Notes: generated by a model from the letters alone, not told the origin. A DNA stretch of 60,201 bases from Fibrobacter sp. (GCA_017615055.1 JAGAAW010000050.1:1-60201); one strand, 5' to 3'; counted from the stretch's first letter, positions 8,539 through 17,166 are shown. Numbers and translations are program-made.

Positions 8539-10278
8539 ATGAGTATTGGCGGAATCACCTACAAGACAATCAACGGCAAGCGTTACGCTTACTACCAGTG
8601 GACGGAAAACGGTAAGCAGCGTAGCCGTCGTGTAAAAGATGAGGAATTTGCCGAACTTGCCGCGAAAATTGCGGCGGAGCGTGCGCAAAAAGAATCCCTG
8701 CGTGGTGCTTTGCAGGGCATGGTGGCAGAACCCGCTGTAGCCTATTCTGCGGTTCCGAATTTCAAGACCGACGTGAAAACTGGAGCCCAGTTGCCCCGTT
8801 TTTTCGCCTCTGTAATGAAGTGGAAAAAGCGCGAATGCTTTGCCACCCTTCACGACTATATCTATGGCGAAAATAATGACCGTGTATTGATCTTGTATGG
8901 GCTTCGCCGTACGGGCAAGACGACGCTTGTCCGACAAATCATGGGCGAGATGCCTGCCGAGATGCTTGCAAAGACGGCGTTTGTCCAGTTGAGTTCCCGC
9001 CACTCGCTTGCCGATGTCAATCACGATCTCAAGTTGCTGGAATCGCTCGGCTACCGCTATGTGTTCATTGACGAAGTGACGATGCTCAGTGATTTTATCG
9101 AGGGTGCAGCGCTTTTCTCCGACGTGTTTGCGGCCGGCGGCATGAAGGTGGTTCTTTCGGGGACGGATTCCCTAGGTTTCGTCTTTTCGGAAGACGAGCA
9201 ACTTTATGACCGCTGCATTTTGCTGCATACGACCTTTATCCCTTATCGTGAATTTGAGAATGTCCTTGGAGTGGTGGGGGTGGACAAGTTTATTGAGTTC
9301 GGTGGCACCATGAGCATGGGTGGCGCGAACTACAATACGGATAAGTTTACTTTTGCGACGAAGGAGAGCGCGGACGATTATGTGGATTCCGCCATTGCGC
9401 GAAATATCCAGCATTCCTTGAAGTGCTATCAGCACGAGGGGCATTTCCGCTCGCTGCAGGAACTCTATGATGCGGGGGAATTGACGAATGCGATTAACCG
9501 CATTGTAGAAGATGTGAACCACCGCTTTACGATAGATGTTTTGACTCGAAAATTTAAGTCCGGCGACCTGAGCCGTTCTGCACAGAATTTGCGCCGCGAC
9601 AGGTTTTGGCCGACAGACATCTTGGATAGGGTTGATATTAGTGCTGTCACGAAACGGCTTAAGCATCTCTTGCAGATACGGGATAAGGCGGAAATGGCCG
9701 TCGGTATAGGCGAGGCTCATCGTGCGGAGATTAAGGAATATCTGGACTTGTTGGACCTTACTTGCGATATCGATGTGGTTAATATGTCGAACCTGAATGC
9801 GCGTTTGTCGCGCACGGTTCTTTCGCAGCCAGGGCTTCGTTATGCTCAGGCGTCGGCGCTTATCCAGAGCCTGTTGCTTGACGAAACATTCAAGAATATT
9901 CCGATAGCCGAACGCATGTCCATCGAAAAGCGAATCCTTGATGAAATTCGTGGTCGTATGATGGAAGAAATCGTGTTGCTCGAAACCAAGATGGCTCGGC
10001 CCGACAAGCAAGTTTTCCAGTTGCAGTTTGCGGTCGGCGAATTCGATATGGTGGTGTTTGACTCGAAAAATGCCTGCTGCGAAATCTACGAAATCAAGCA
10101 CAGCGACCAAGTTGCCAAGGAGCAATGTCGCCATTTGCTGGACGCAAAGAAATGTGCTGATACGGAATTCCGCTACGGAAAAATTTTAAGCAAAAACATC
10201 ATATACCGTGGCTCTGCGGGTGCGCTCGGTGATATCAACTATCTAAATGTCGAAGAATATCTAAAAGGCTTGGCTTAG
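8539..10278 (+). CDS. AAA-family ATPase with C-terminal PD-(D/E)XK-like domain
   Basis: 579 residues. Residues ~1-55 (GGITYKTINGKRYAYYQW then GKQRSRRVKDEEF) look like a small beta-sheet domain resembling the arm-type/AP2-like DNA-binding modules of integrases. An AAA ATPase of the AAA_14/DUF4143 type follows, with Walker A GLRRTGKTT (121-129), Walker B YVFIDEV (174-180) and a sensor-like VVLSGTDS. The C-terminal region carries a nuclease-fold signature, D503 in GEFDMVVFD and E518/K520 in YEIKHS. The family is widespread in gut bacteria and biologically undefined; mobile-element or defence roles are suggested but unproven. Its own promoter has a palindromic operator. It is convergent with argC, overlapping it by 4 bp. 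Product class is well supported; function is unknown. Confidence 0.85.
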   Translation: MSIGGITYKTINGKRYAYYQWTENGKQRSRRVKDEEFAELAAKIAAERAQKESLRGALQGMVAEPAVAYSAVPNFKTDVKTGAQLPRFFASVMKWKKRECFATLHDYIYGENNDRVLILYGLRRTGKTTLVRQIMGEMPAEMLAKTAFVQLSSRHSLADVNHDLKLLESLGYRYVFIDEVTMLSDFIEGAALFSDVFAAGGMKVVLSGTDSLGFVFSEDEQLYDRCILLHTTFIPYREFENVLGVVGVDKFIEFGGTMSMGGANYNTDKFTFATKESADDYVDSAIARNIQHSLKCYQHEGHFRSLQELYDAGELTNAINRIVEDVNHRFTIDVLTRKFKSGDLSRSAQNLRRDRFWPTDILDRVDISAVTKRLKHLLQIRDKAEMAVGIGEAHRAEIKEYLDLLDLTCDIDVVNMSNLNARLSRTVLSQPGLRYAQASALIQSLLLDETFKNIPIAERMSIEKRILDEIRGRMMEEIVLLETKMARPDKQVFQLQFAVGEFDMVVFDSKNACCEIYEIKHSDQVAKEQCRHLLDAKKCADTEFRYGKILSKNIIYRGSAGALGDINYLNVEEYLKGLA

Positions 10279-11240
10279 ACCAAACTGATTCCTTCGTCGA
10301 GGCCGAGTGCGATGTTCATGTTCTGGATGGCGGCGCCGCTCGCGCCCTTGCCCAGGTTGTCGATAATCGTCGTCACCTGCATGATGTTCTCGTTACCGAA
10401 AACCTGGATGCGGGCGTTGTTCGTGTCGTTGCAGACGGTGGGGTCGAGACGGCCGTTAAACAGCACGGGGGCTGCTTCGTACGGCATGACCTTCACAAAG
10501 CGGCTACCTTCGTAGTGCTTGGCGAGGATTTCGGTGAGGCCTTCGGGGCCGATTTTCTTCGTGAGCATGTTCGGGAAGATGGCGACCGTCACGGCCATAC
10601 CCTTGTAGTATGGCCCAAGCACCGGGTTGAAGAACGGAACGTTCTCAAGTTCGCAGTATTTCTGCATCTCGGGGAGGTGCTTGTGTGCGAGCGCAAGCGC
10701 GTACGGGGCGGGAGCCATGATGGCCTTCGATTCGCCCGCCTTGTGCGCCAGGTTCGCCTCGTCTTCGTATTCTGCGATAAGCTTCTTGCCGCCGCCGGAA
10801 TAGCCGGTGATGCTGTAGGCGGCAAGGTTTGCGCTCTTCGGCAAGATGCCTGCGGCCACCAGCGGGTACACGCCCAGGATAAAGCCGGAGGCATGGCAGC
10901 CAGGGTTCGCGATGCGCTTGCTCTTTGCGATAGCCTCGCGCTGGGCCGCCGAAAGTTCGGGCATGCCGTAGGTCCACGCGGGGTTAACGCGGTGGGCCGT
11001 GGAGGCGTCGATTACGCGGGTGTTCGGGTTTTCGCAGAGGGCAGCGCTCTCGATGGCTGCCGCGTCGGGCAGGCACAGGAACGTCACGTCGGACTCGTTG
11101 ATGAGTCGCTTGCGTTCGGCGGTATCCTTGCGGAGTTCGGGAGCGATGCGCAACACCTCGACGTCGGTTCTCTTCGCGAGTCTCTCATAAATCTGCAGGC
11201 CAGTCGTACCTGCTTCGCCATCTACGAAAACTTTGAACAT
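10275..11240 (-). CDS. argC: N-acetyl-gamma-glutamyl-phosphate reductase (type 2)
   Basis: 321-residue cytoplasmic enzyme that reduces N-acetyl-glutamyl phosphate to the semialdehyde with NADPH, the third step of arginine synthesis. The short length and the start FKVFVDGEAGTTGLQIYERL identify the type 2 form (AstD/ArgC2-like) rather than the ~345-residue type 1. Visible features are the GTTG nucleotide-binding turn, catalytic Cys115 in NPGCHASG, the SITGYSGGGK segment and APAPYALALAHKHLPEM with the catalytic-region His. It begins 10 bp after ychJ, so it is probably the last gene of the rlmN-methyltransferase-ychJ-argC cluster. No other arg gene is in the window. Confidence 0.95.
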   Translation of the reverse strand: MFKVFVDGEAGTTGLQIYERLAKRTDVEVLRIAPELRKDTAERKRLINESDVTFLCLPDAAAIESAALCENPNTRVIDASTAHRVNPAWTYGMPELSAAQREAIAKSKRIANPGCHASGFILGVYPLVAAGILPKSANLAAYSITGYSGGGKKLIAEYEDEANLAHKAGESKAIMAPAPYALALAHKHLPEMQKYCELENVPFFNPVLGPYYKGMAVTVAIFPNMLTKKIGPEGLTEILAKHYEGSRFVKVMPYEAAPVLFNGRLDPTVCNDTNNARIQVFGNENIMQVTTIIDNLGKGASGAAIQNMNIALGLDEGISLV

Positions 11241-11250
11241 TTCCTATTCC

Positions 11251-11748
11251 TTACTTGCCAGCGCCGCAGCACTTCTTGTACTTCTTGCCAGATCCGCACG
11301 GGCACGGGTCGTTGCGGCCAACATCCGGGCCTTCCTTGTGTACGGTTTCCTGCTTCACGGCACGGCCGTCGTAGAAGAACCATGCGCCACCCACCTTGTG
11401 GAACTCGCCGAGTTCGTGGTGGTTGCGGGTCACGTTGCCCTGCTTGAAGCGGGCGTTGAATTCCACCCAGCCGATGTTCTTTTCTTCTTCGGTCTTGGTC
11501 TGCTTGATTTCGATGCCGAGCCATTCGGAATCGTTGCTCCAGGCGGTCACGCTCGGTTCGTCAAAGTCGCCACGTTGGGTGACTTCGAGGGAATCCCTGA
11601 GCCATGCGATTTCGTGCTTGGCGTACGCGGTGTAGCGGGAACGCATCAGCGCTTCGGGGCTCTGAGCGAGGGCTGTACCCTTGATAATGGGTTCGCAGCA
11701 TTCGGAGTATTCTTTACCAGATCCGCAGGGGCATAAATCTTTTGCCAT
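11251..11748 (-). CDS. ychJ: YchJ-family SEC-C motif protein (UPF0225)
   Basis: 165 residues with two Cys-rich SEC-C zinc motifs, [13 protein letters not shown] at the N-terminus and [13 protein letters not shown] at the C-terminus. They flank the YchJ central domain ([17 protein letters not shown], then WLGIEI and [11 protein letters not shown]2-like). The arrangement and length match YchJ. Biochemical role is not established; SEC-C motifs bind zinc and often mediate contacts with SecB or ribosomes. A 50-bp gap separates it from the upstream methyltransferase gene and could hold a promoter. Confidence 0.9.
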   Translation of the reverse strand: MAKDLCPCGSGKEYSECCEPIIKGTALAQSPEALMRSRYTAYAKHEIAWLRDSLEVTQRGDFDEPSVTAWSNDSEWLGIEIKQTKTEEEKNIGWVEFNARFKQGNVTRNHHELGEFHKVGGAWFFYDGRAVKQETVHKEGPDVGRNDPCPCGSGKKYKKCCGAGK

Positions 11749-11798
11749 AGTTCAATCCTTGTTTTTAAAACCTTTTTGTAAAAGTAGCAATTTGGCGG

Positions 11799-12419
11799 TT
11801 ACAGGCACTTTTTGAGGAGCCAGATTTCTTCCTTGCCTTCACGTTCGGGGAGGCTGTTTACGGGCTTGATGCGTTCGACGACATCGAACACGCCGCCGAG
11901 GCGTGCCATGAGTTCGCCTTCGCTTGTCGGGTGCGGGGGACCCTGCAGGGTCTTGCCGTTCATGAGCGGGTAGAGGAACAGGATCAAGACGCCGTCGTCC
12001 TTCATCATGCGGTAGCACACTTCGAAGAATTCGTCGCGACGACCCGGGTGGATCGCGGAGAACGTGCCGTAGTCGTACACGATATCGAACTGCTGACCGC
12101 CACGGTTCGCGTCCTTCGGGGAGAGCGTGAACAGGTCGAGGTCGAGCGAACGCAGGTTCTTGTGGGCGCGGCTCAGGTGGTCGAGTTCATCCACTGCGGT
12201 TGCAGCGAAATCGACAGCGAGAACATCGTGGCCACGCTTGGCCCAGGCTTCTGCATCGTAGCCGAAACCTGCGCCGGGGATCAGCACGGAGCCGGTAGCG
12301 GGGCAGGAGGGGTGCTTGAAGAATTCGAGCAGGGCCGGAGTCGCCTTCTTGAAATTCCAGTAATCCTTGCCGTTGGCATAGAGATTGTCCCAGAATTCCG
12401 GGAGGTTCTGCGTTAACAT
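11799..12419 (-). CDS. SAM-dependent methyltransferase (thiopurine methyltransferase-like)
   Basis: 206-residue class I methyltransferase. N-terminal FWDNLYANGKDYWNFKKATPAL resembles the TPMT family, followed by the SAM-binding motif I LIPGAGFGYDAEAWAKRGHDV, an acidic VLAVDFAATAV strand end, the YDYGTFSAIHPGRRDEF segment and motif LILFLYPLMNGKTLQGPPHP. The family methylates small sulfur, halide or selenium nucleophiles, or thiopurines; the substrate here is unknown. The start codon overlaps the rlmN stop (TAATG), indicating translational coupling. Confidence 0.85.
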   Translation of the reverse strand: MLTQNLPEFWDNLYANGKDYWNFKKATPALLEFFKHPSCPATGSVLIPGAGFGYDAEAWAKRGHDVLAVDFAATAVDELDHLSRAHKNLRSLDLDLFTLSPKDANRGGQQFDIVYDYGTFSAIHPGRRDEFFEVCYRMMKDDGVLILFLYPLMNGKTLQGPPHPTSEGELMARLGGVFDVVERIKPVNSLPEREGKEEIWLLKKCL

Positions 12420-13486
12420 TATTTACCTTCCTTTTTGTAAGCAAGTTGCCCGCAGGCGGCCAGGATGTCCCGACCCCGCGGGTTGCGGATCGTTATTTGA
12501 ATTTCGGCAGCTCGTACTGCGGCAAGGAATGCCTCGACCTCTTCGGGGGTCGGCGCGTGCAGTGTCGGGTCGTCCCCGTCGTTCAGCACGATGGCGTTCA
12601 CCTTCACGCGGCGCGGCGCGCATATGCGGATAAGTTCCTTCGCGGCCTTCGGGGTGCAGGTGATTCCCTGTATCAGTACGAATTCGAATGTCACATAATT
12701 ATCGGTTCTTCTGATGTATTCGTCAACTGCCTCGAGCAACTTTTCGATGGGCCACACCTTGTTGACCGGCATGACCGACGAACGGTATTCGTTGTTCGTG
12801 CTGTTGAGGCTTACGGCGAGGCAGCAGGGCGTGTTGCGGTCGACGAGTTCCTTTATCTTGGGCACAACGCCTGAGGTGCTGACCGTCATGCGCTTGGCGC
12901 CCATGTTGAACAGGCTCTGGTTATGCAGCGTGCAGCACACGCGGTGTACCTGTTCCAGGTTGTTGAGCGGTTCGCCCATGCCCATGAAGATGATGTTCGT
13001 TACCTGGGCGATTTTGCCGTCCGCGTCAAGGATGCCGTTATCCTTCAGGTACCAGTTCACGGAGAGGATTTCTTCGAGAATTTCGCCCGCTTCGAGGTTA
13101 CGGGTAAAGCCCATCTTTGCGGTGCGACAGAAGGCACAGTTCTGGGCGCAACCGATCTGCGTAGATACGCATACGGAAAAGCGCCCGTTCGCGGGGATCA
13201 TGACCGTTTCGATATGGTGGCCGTCGTGGGTCTCGAAAAGCCACTTGATGGTGCCGTCGCTTGAAACCAGGTGTTGGTTTTCGCGGAGGGCGAGCATGCT
13301 GAACTGCGCGGCGAGCTTTTCGCGGAGTGCAGGGGGCACGTTCAACATTTCGTCGAAACTGCGGACCTGCTGGCAGAAGAGCCATTTCTGGATCTGGTCG
13401 GCGCGGTACTGCTTGTCTCCAACCTCCCGGAGCCAAGCCTTGAGCTCGTCGGTGGTCAGGGATTTTATGTTGCGCGGCCATTCCAT
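12419..13486 (-). CDS. rlmN: 23S rRNA (A2503-C2)/tRNA (A37-C2) methyltransferase RlmN
   Basis: 355-residue radical-SAM methyltransferase. It has the helical N-terminal domain (SLTTDELKAWLREVGDKQYRADQIQKWLF), the radical SAM cluster motif CAQNCAFCR (Cys113, 117, 120), MGMGEPLNN, the NSTNNEYRSSVMPVNK segment and a Cys near position 345 in ILAACGQL that corresponds to the methyl-carrying cysteine. It lacks Cfr-like features, so the housekeeping RlmN call is favoured. First gene of a minus-strand run to argC. Confidence 0.95.
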   Translation of the reverse strand: MEWPRNIKSLTTDELKAWLREVGDKQYRADQIQKWLFCQQVRSFDEMLNVPPALREKLAAQFSMLALRENQHLVSSDGTIKWLFETHDGHHIETVMIPANGRFSVCVSTQIGCAQNCAFCRTAKMGFTRNLEAGEILEEILSVNWYLKDNGILDADGKIAQVTNIIFMGMGEPLNNLEQVHRVCCTLHNQSLFNMGAKRMTVSTSGVVPKIKELVDRNTPCCLAVSLNSTNNEYRSSVMPVNKVWPIEKLLEAVDEYIRRTDNYVTFEFVLIQGITCTPKAAKELIRICAPRRVKVNAIVLNDGDDPTLHAPTPEEVEAFLAAVRAAEIQITIRNPRGRDILAACGQLAYKKEGK

Positions 13487-13565
13487 AGTTCCGCGTAAAG
13501 ATAGAAAAAAAACAGTTTTTTGTTAAGGGCAAAATATGCGTAAAACCCTTGAAAATAAAGGAATT

Positions 13566-13593
13566 GGGCACGCTTTGGTGTGCGTGCCCGTTT
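13566..13593 (-). terminator. Hairpin between PBP and rlmN genes (probable terminator)
   Basis: Stem GGGCACGC/GCGTGCCC, 8 perfect pairs with an 8-base loop. It lies ~45 bp past the PBP stop. The T-run is weak on both strands, so termination efficiency is uncertain. Confidence 0.5.
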
Positions 13594-13636
13594 AAAAACT
13601 GTGAGATTTTCTACACTAAAAAAACAGCAAATATGC

Positions 13637-15925
13637 CTAGAACATCTTGCGTGTCTTTTTCTGCGTTGTCGTGGGCGAGGTTTCCCTGGCGCCCTTGTTG
13701 CTGAAGAGCGTGGCGTCGTCGGCAGACTTGGTTTTCACCTTGTAGTGGTCGCCGTCGCAGACTTCGTCGGGGTAGTTGTTCGTGGTGTAGAGGCAGTAAG
13801 TCTTTTCGGTGCAGAACTCGCCTGCTAGTTTACCTGTAATGTTGCAGACGCCCTTGCCAATGACTCCGGGGGGCACGGTGAACGACTTCTGCGGGAGTCC
13901 CTTGTGGATCTTGCTCATCACGGCGAGCCATGCGGGGAGTGCGTAGTTGCCGCCGGTCTTGCCCACGCCCATGGATACGGCCTGGTCAAAGCCGACCCAC
14001 ACGCCCATGGTGTAGTGCTTGGTAAAGCCGATGTACCAGGCGTCGGTGTAGTCGTTCGTGGTACCGGTCTTACCGCCGCTCGGGTGGTTAAAACCGCTTG
14101 CCGAAATCTTGTAGCCCGTACCGCGGATGTTCACGTCCTTGAGGATGTCCACCATCAGGTACGAAGACGACGGCTTCATCACCACGCTCTCGACCTTGGA
14201 GTTCTTCTCGATGACTTCGCCGTTCTTGTCCTCGATGGATTCGATCATGTAGGGCTCGATTCGCGTACCGAGGTTCGGGAAAACCGTGTAGGCCGATGTC
14301 ATTTCGAGGAGGGTCGCACCCACGGAACCGAGGGCGAGGCTCGGGACGGCGACAAGCGGTGCCTTGCGGATACCGAACGCGCGGGCGTAGTTCACCACGT
14401 TGCTCAGGCCGTACTTGGATGCGGTAAGGACTGCGGGGATGTTCTTGGAGCGGTAGAGCGCCTTGCGGAGCGTCATCATGCCTTCGAAGTTCTTTTCGGA
14501 GTTGTGCGGGCGCCACATGCCGGTTGCCGCGGTCTCGTCGGTCATGGTAATGGGGGCATCGTTCACCGAGTCGCAGGGGGAGGCTCCGTTATCCATTGCG
14601 GTGGAGTAGACGATGGGCTTGAAGCTGGAACCCGGCTGGCGTAGGGACTGCACGGCACGGTTGAAACGGGATTCGTTGAAGTCGCTGCCACCGACCATCG
14701 CACGGATGGCACCGGTCTCGTTCTCGATGATGACCATGGCCATTTCCACATCGTGGTAACGGACCTCGGGCGGGTAGCGCCACTTCTTGATATTTGCAGA
14801 GGTATCCTTGCTCAGGTATTCCTTCTTGAACAGGGTGTAGACGCTGTCGAAGTGGGCGAGGATGCTGTCTGGCTCCATGCTGTACTTGTCGGCGAGTTTC
14901 AGGTTCTTGATGGCCTTCCTCTTGAATTCGTTGCGGTACTTGGTGACGAGCGCCTTCTCGACGCTGTCTGCAACTTCCTGGATGGCGGGGTCAATCGTGC
15001 TGAATACGGAAACACCGTCGGCGTAGAGCGAGTTCTGGCCGTACTTCTTTTCCATGTACTTGCGGATTTCTTCGAAGTAGTAGAGGCCTGCTCCGGTTTC
15101 GGGTTCCTTCTCGGCGAGCACGATGGGGGTGTTGATGTACTTGTGGTAGTCTTCCTTGCTGATGTAGCCGGCATCGTACATGGCGAAGAGCACCGTATTG
15201 CGGCGTTCGAGCGAGGCCTTCGGGTGCCTGTCGGGGCGGTACGACTCGGGTGCCTTGAGCATGCCCGCGAGGACGGCGTATTCCGGAATGGTGAGGCTGT
15301 CGAGCGGGCGGCCGAAGTAGTACTTGCCTGCGGCCTGGAAACCGTAGTTGCCTCCGCCCAGGTACACCTCGTTCATGTAGAACTCAAGGATTTCCTGCTT
15401 GGTGTAGGTCTGCTCGATGCGGATGGCGGTCATCGCTTCCTTGATCTTACGGGAGATGGAACGTTCCGGCGTAAGGAACAGGAGTTTGGTCAACTGCTGG
15501 GTGAGGGTAGATGCACCGCGGATCTGCGTGCCTCTCAGCTTGCTTTGGATGACTGCAGGCGGAATGGCCCAGACGTTCATGCCCCAGTGGTTGTAGAAGG
15601 CGCGGTCTTCGGTCGCCATCACGGCGTGAATCGCGTTTTCGGGGATGGAATCGAAACTGACCCACTCACGGCGTTCCACGAAATACTTGTGCGCAATCTT
15701 CCCGTTCATGTCGTAGATGTTGGTCACCAGCTTCGGGTTGATCTGCTCGAGCTGCGACAGGGAAGGGAGTTCCGGCAGGTAGTGCTTGTATACTACGATG
15801 ACGGTCACGAACCCGAGGATTACCGGGAGGCAGAGGACTGCGAGGGCAATGACGAATTTCTTGTTCGTGAACAGTTTCTTGAGGTAAGAAAGGCAGAACT
15901 TGAGTATGGGCTTGACTTTTTCCAT
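13637..15925 (-). CDS. Class A penicillin-binding protein (PBP1A-like, GT51 plus transpeptidase)
   Basis: 762-residue bifunctional peptidoglycan synthase anchored by one N-terminal membrane helix (~24-46). The GT51 glycosyltransferase has catalytic Glu106 in TEDRAFYNHWG, RGASTLTQQL, EILEFYMNEVYLGGG and GKYYFGR. The transpeptidase domain has nucleophile Ser433 in PGSSFKP, SKN in YRSKNIPAV and KTGTT (Lys619). The C-terminal ~70 residues contain four Cys (CNITGKLAGEFC, CLYTTN, VCDG) that probably form disulfides, and a basic tail. It polymerises lipid II and cross-links strands in the periplasm. A promoter of the TTGAAT-16-TAAATTTG type lies just upstream and overlaps the divergent tRNA promoter. 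Confidence 0.96.
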   Translation of the reverse strand: MEKVKPILKFCLSYLKKLFTNKKFVIALAVLCLPVILGFVTVIVVYKHYLPELPSLSQLEQINPKLVTNIYDMNGKIAHKYFVERREWVSFDSIPENAIHAVMATEDRAFYNHWGMNVWAIPPAVIQSKLRGTQIRGASTLTQQLTKLLFLTPERSISRKIKEAMTAIRIEQTYTKQEILEFYMNEVYLGGGNYGFQAAGKYYFGRPLDSLTIPEYAVLAGMLKAPESYRPDRHPKASLERRNTVLFAMYDAGYISKEDYHKYINTPIVLAEKEPETGAGLYYFEEIRKYMEKKYGQNSLYADGVSVFSTIDPAIQEVADSVEKALVTKYRNEFKRKAIKNLKLADKYSMEPDSILAHFDSVYTLFKKEYLSKDTSANIKKWRYPPEVRYHDVEMAMVIIENETGAIRAMVGGSDFNESRFNRAVQSLRQPGSSFKPIVYSTAMDNGASPCDSVNDAPITMTDETAATGMWRPHNSEKNFEGMMTLRKALYRSKNIPAVLTASKYGLSNVVNYARAFGIRKAPLVAVPSLALGSVGATLLEMTSAYTVFPNLGTRIEPYMIESIEDKNGEVIEKNSKVESVVMKPSSSYLMVDILKDVNIRGTGYKISASGFNHPSGGKTGTTNDYTDAWYIGFTKHYTMGVWVGFDQAVSMGVGKTGGNYALPAWLAVMSKIHKGLPQKSFTVPPGVIGKGVCNITGKLAGEFCTEKTYCLYTTNNYPDEVCDGDHYKVKTKSADDATLFSNKGARETSPTTTQKKTRKMF

Positions 15926-15956
15926 CGTAGTTTCAAAAAAAGAAGAAATTATGAAA

Positions 15957-15986
15957 CAAATTTAGAAAAATCCCTTGACAATTCAA
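15957..15986 (-). promoter_or_regulatory. Promoter of the PBP gene
   Basis: On the minus strand: -35 TTGAAT (15986-15981), 16-bp spacer, extended -10 TAAATTTG (15964-15957), about 31 bp before the ATG. Same geometry as the tRNA and rpsD promoters, and its -35 abuts the tRNA -35. Confidence 0.65.
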
Positions 15987-16004
15987 CCGATAATGCTATA
16001 TTTG
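15975..16004 (+). promoter_or_regulatory. Promoter of tRNA-Arg
   Basis: -35 TTGACA (15975-15980), 16-bp spacer, extended -10 TATATTTG (15997-16004), with the tRNA 5' end 12 bp downstream. It overlaps the divergent PBP promoter. Confidence 0.7.
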
Positions 16005-16015
16005 GGGTCACTCAA

Positions 16016-16093
<78 letters not shown>

Positions 16094-16094
16094 A

Positions 16095-16123
16095 GATCCC
16101 TCTCGGTAAGAGAGGGGTCTTTT
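16095..16123 (+). terminator. Terminator after tRNA-Arg
   Basis: Stem GATCCCTCTC/GAGAGGGGTC (one wobble), loop GGTAA, then TTTT. It begins 5 nt after the discriminator base. Confidence 0.8.
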
Positions 16124-16263
16124 GTTTTTAACCATAATTTTGGACTCGGTTCTGGAGCCGTTGTGAGCAGGTCGCGCCCGAGCGCAAGCCGGGCGTGAAC
16201 GCGAGAGCGAGTGAGTAAGCGGAGGTTCTGCACCAGGGACGACGAACGAGCGGTCGTAACCCC

Positions 16264-16295
16264 GCTCCAGGTTCGAGTCCTGGCACCCGCAGAAA
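16264..16295 (+). repeat. 32-bp direct repeat, right copy (tRNA-Arg 3' fragment)
   Basis: Second copy of the tRNA-Arg 3' end, 202 bp downstream. No matching acceptor 5' strand, D arm or anticodon arm is present before it, so it is not a second tRNA. It may be an attachment-site duplication or the remnant of a tandem tRNA. Confidence 0.9.
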
Positions 16296-16331
16296 GAAAG
16301 GTCAATCGAAAGATTGGCCTTTCTTTTTTTT
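16296..16331 (+). terminator. Terminator after the tRNA-like fragment
   Basis: 12-bp stem GAAAGGTCAATC/GATTGGCCTTTC with a GAAA tetraloop and an eight-T tail. A strong plus-strand terminator. Confidence 0.88.
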
Positions 16332-16353
16332 GTTGTTTTCGCGTGACCGATAT

Positions 16354-16380
16354 AAAAAAACGCCCCGCAGAGCGGAGCGT
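16354..16380 (-). terminator. Terminator after rpsD
   Basis: On the minus strand: stem ACGCTCCGC/GCGGGGCGT (one mismatch) followed by a seven-T run. It lies 31 bp past the rpsD stop. Confidence 0.85.
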
Positions 16381-16410
16381 CTTTCAAACTTGCGTCTGAG
16401 GAGATTGCTA

Positions 16411-17016
16411 CTACCTGGAGTAGTATTCCACGACGAGCTGTTCTTCGAGCTTGACCGGGATCTGTTCGCGGAGCGGGAGCTTCACGAGCTTACCTTCGAT
16501 CTTGTTCGTGTCGACTTCCAGATATTCCGGAGCGGCCGGAGCGTTAGCTGCGGCTTCCTTGATCTGGAGGTGTTCCTTAGACTGCTCGCGGATAGCAATC
16601 ACGTCGCCGGCCTTGATGAGGCGAGCGGGAGAGAAGCTGCGGACGCCGTTCACAGTGAAGTGACCGTGGGTCACGTACTGGCGGGCGGCGAAAATCGTGC
16701 GAGCAAAACCCATGCGGTAGACGAGAGCGTCAAGACGGGTTTCGAGAAGAATCATCAGGTTATCACCGGCAGAACCTTCACGACGGTTAGCTTCCTTGTA
16801 AGCCTTGGCAAGCTGAGCTTCGGAGATGTTGTAGGTGAAACGGAGACGCTGCTTTTCGACCAACTGCTGCTTGTACACAGAAGCGGACTTCTTGCGGTTC
16901 TGACCATGCTGGCCGGGAGCGAAGTTGCGGCGGTCGAGCGCCTTCTGAGTCTTCTGAGAAACGGCAATGCCCAGGGAACGGGCGACCTTGCCTTTAGGTC
17001 CACGGAAGGAGGACAT
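16411..17016 (-). CDS. rpsD: 30S ribosomal protein S4
   Basis: 201 residues. S4 is a primary 16S rRNA-binding protein that nucleates small-subunit assembly. Recognisable parts are RNFAPGQHGQNRKKSASVYKQQLVEKQRLRFTYNISE, ETRLDALVYRMGFA and the S4 RNA-binding motif RQYVTHGHFTVNGVRS. The N-terminus (MSSFRGPKGKVARSLG) lacks the zinc-binding Cys cluster, so this is the C-minus form. It stands alone rather than in the alpha operon with rpsK/rpsM/rpoA, and has its own promoter (17091-17120) and terminator. Some S4 proteins autoregulate through their leader; the ~70-nt 5' leader here has no obvious pseudoknot that I can establish by eye. Confidence 0.97.
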   Translation of the reverse strand: MSSFRGPKGKVARSLGIAVSQKTQKALDRRNFAPGQHGQNRKKSASVYKQQLVEKQRLRFTYNISEAQLAKAYKEANRREGSAGDNLMILLETRLDALVYRMGFARTIFAARQYVTHGHFTVNGVRSFSPARLIKAGDVIAIREQSKEHLQIKEAAANAPAAPEYLEVDTNKIEGKLVKLPLREQIPVKLEEQLVVEYYSR

Positions 17017-17090
17017 ATTATACCTCTTTGAGGAAGCTCTTTGGTTAAACTTGCAAATTGGCAGAGCTTGGCGCGACTTGCAAGTGAGGG

Positions 17091-17120
17091 CAAATATAGC
17101 AAATCCGTTGCCGGATTCAA
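17091..17120 (-). promoter_or_regulatory. Promoter of rpsD
   Basis: On the minus strand: -35 TTGAAT (17120-17115), 16-bp spacer, extended -10 TATATTTG (17098-17091), ~75 bp before the rpsD ATG. It sits just inside the gap after the preceding lipoprotein gene. Confidence 0.65.
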
Positions 17121-17166
17121 GGTTTTAGGGCTTTTTTTGCCGAAAAACGCCTAAAAATTGCCCTTT

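Larger units (their letters stand above)
16130..16331 (+). ncRNA. Candidate structured RNA segment ending in a tRNA 3' fragment
   Basis: A ~200-nt segment between the tRNA-Arg terminator and a second strong terminator, with no plausible coding. Visible helices: a 7-bp closing pair CTGGAGC (16152-16158) with GCTCCAG (16264-16270); a 9-bp stem TCGCGCCCG/CGGGCGTGA (16172-16198) whose loop can close GC pairs under a GCAA tetraloop; CGC-GAGA-GCG (16200-16209); ACGAC/GTCGT (16239-16257). Two GNRA-type loops suggest RNA selection. It could instead be a decayed tRNA locus or integration scar. Expression is not shown. Confidence 0.35.

Noticed and set aside
16130..16295. tmRNA or RNase P RNA in the segment after tRNA-Arg
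   Set aside because: No alanine-type acceptor, no tag-peptide reading frame and no conserved RNase P core; the 3' end is identical to tRNA-Arg instead.
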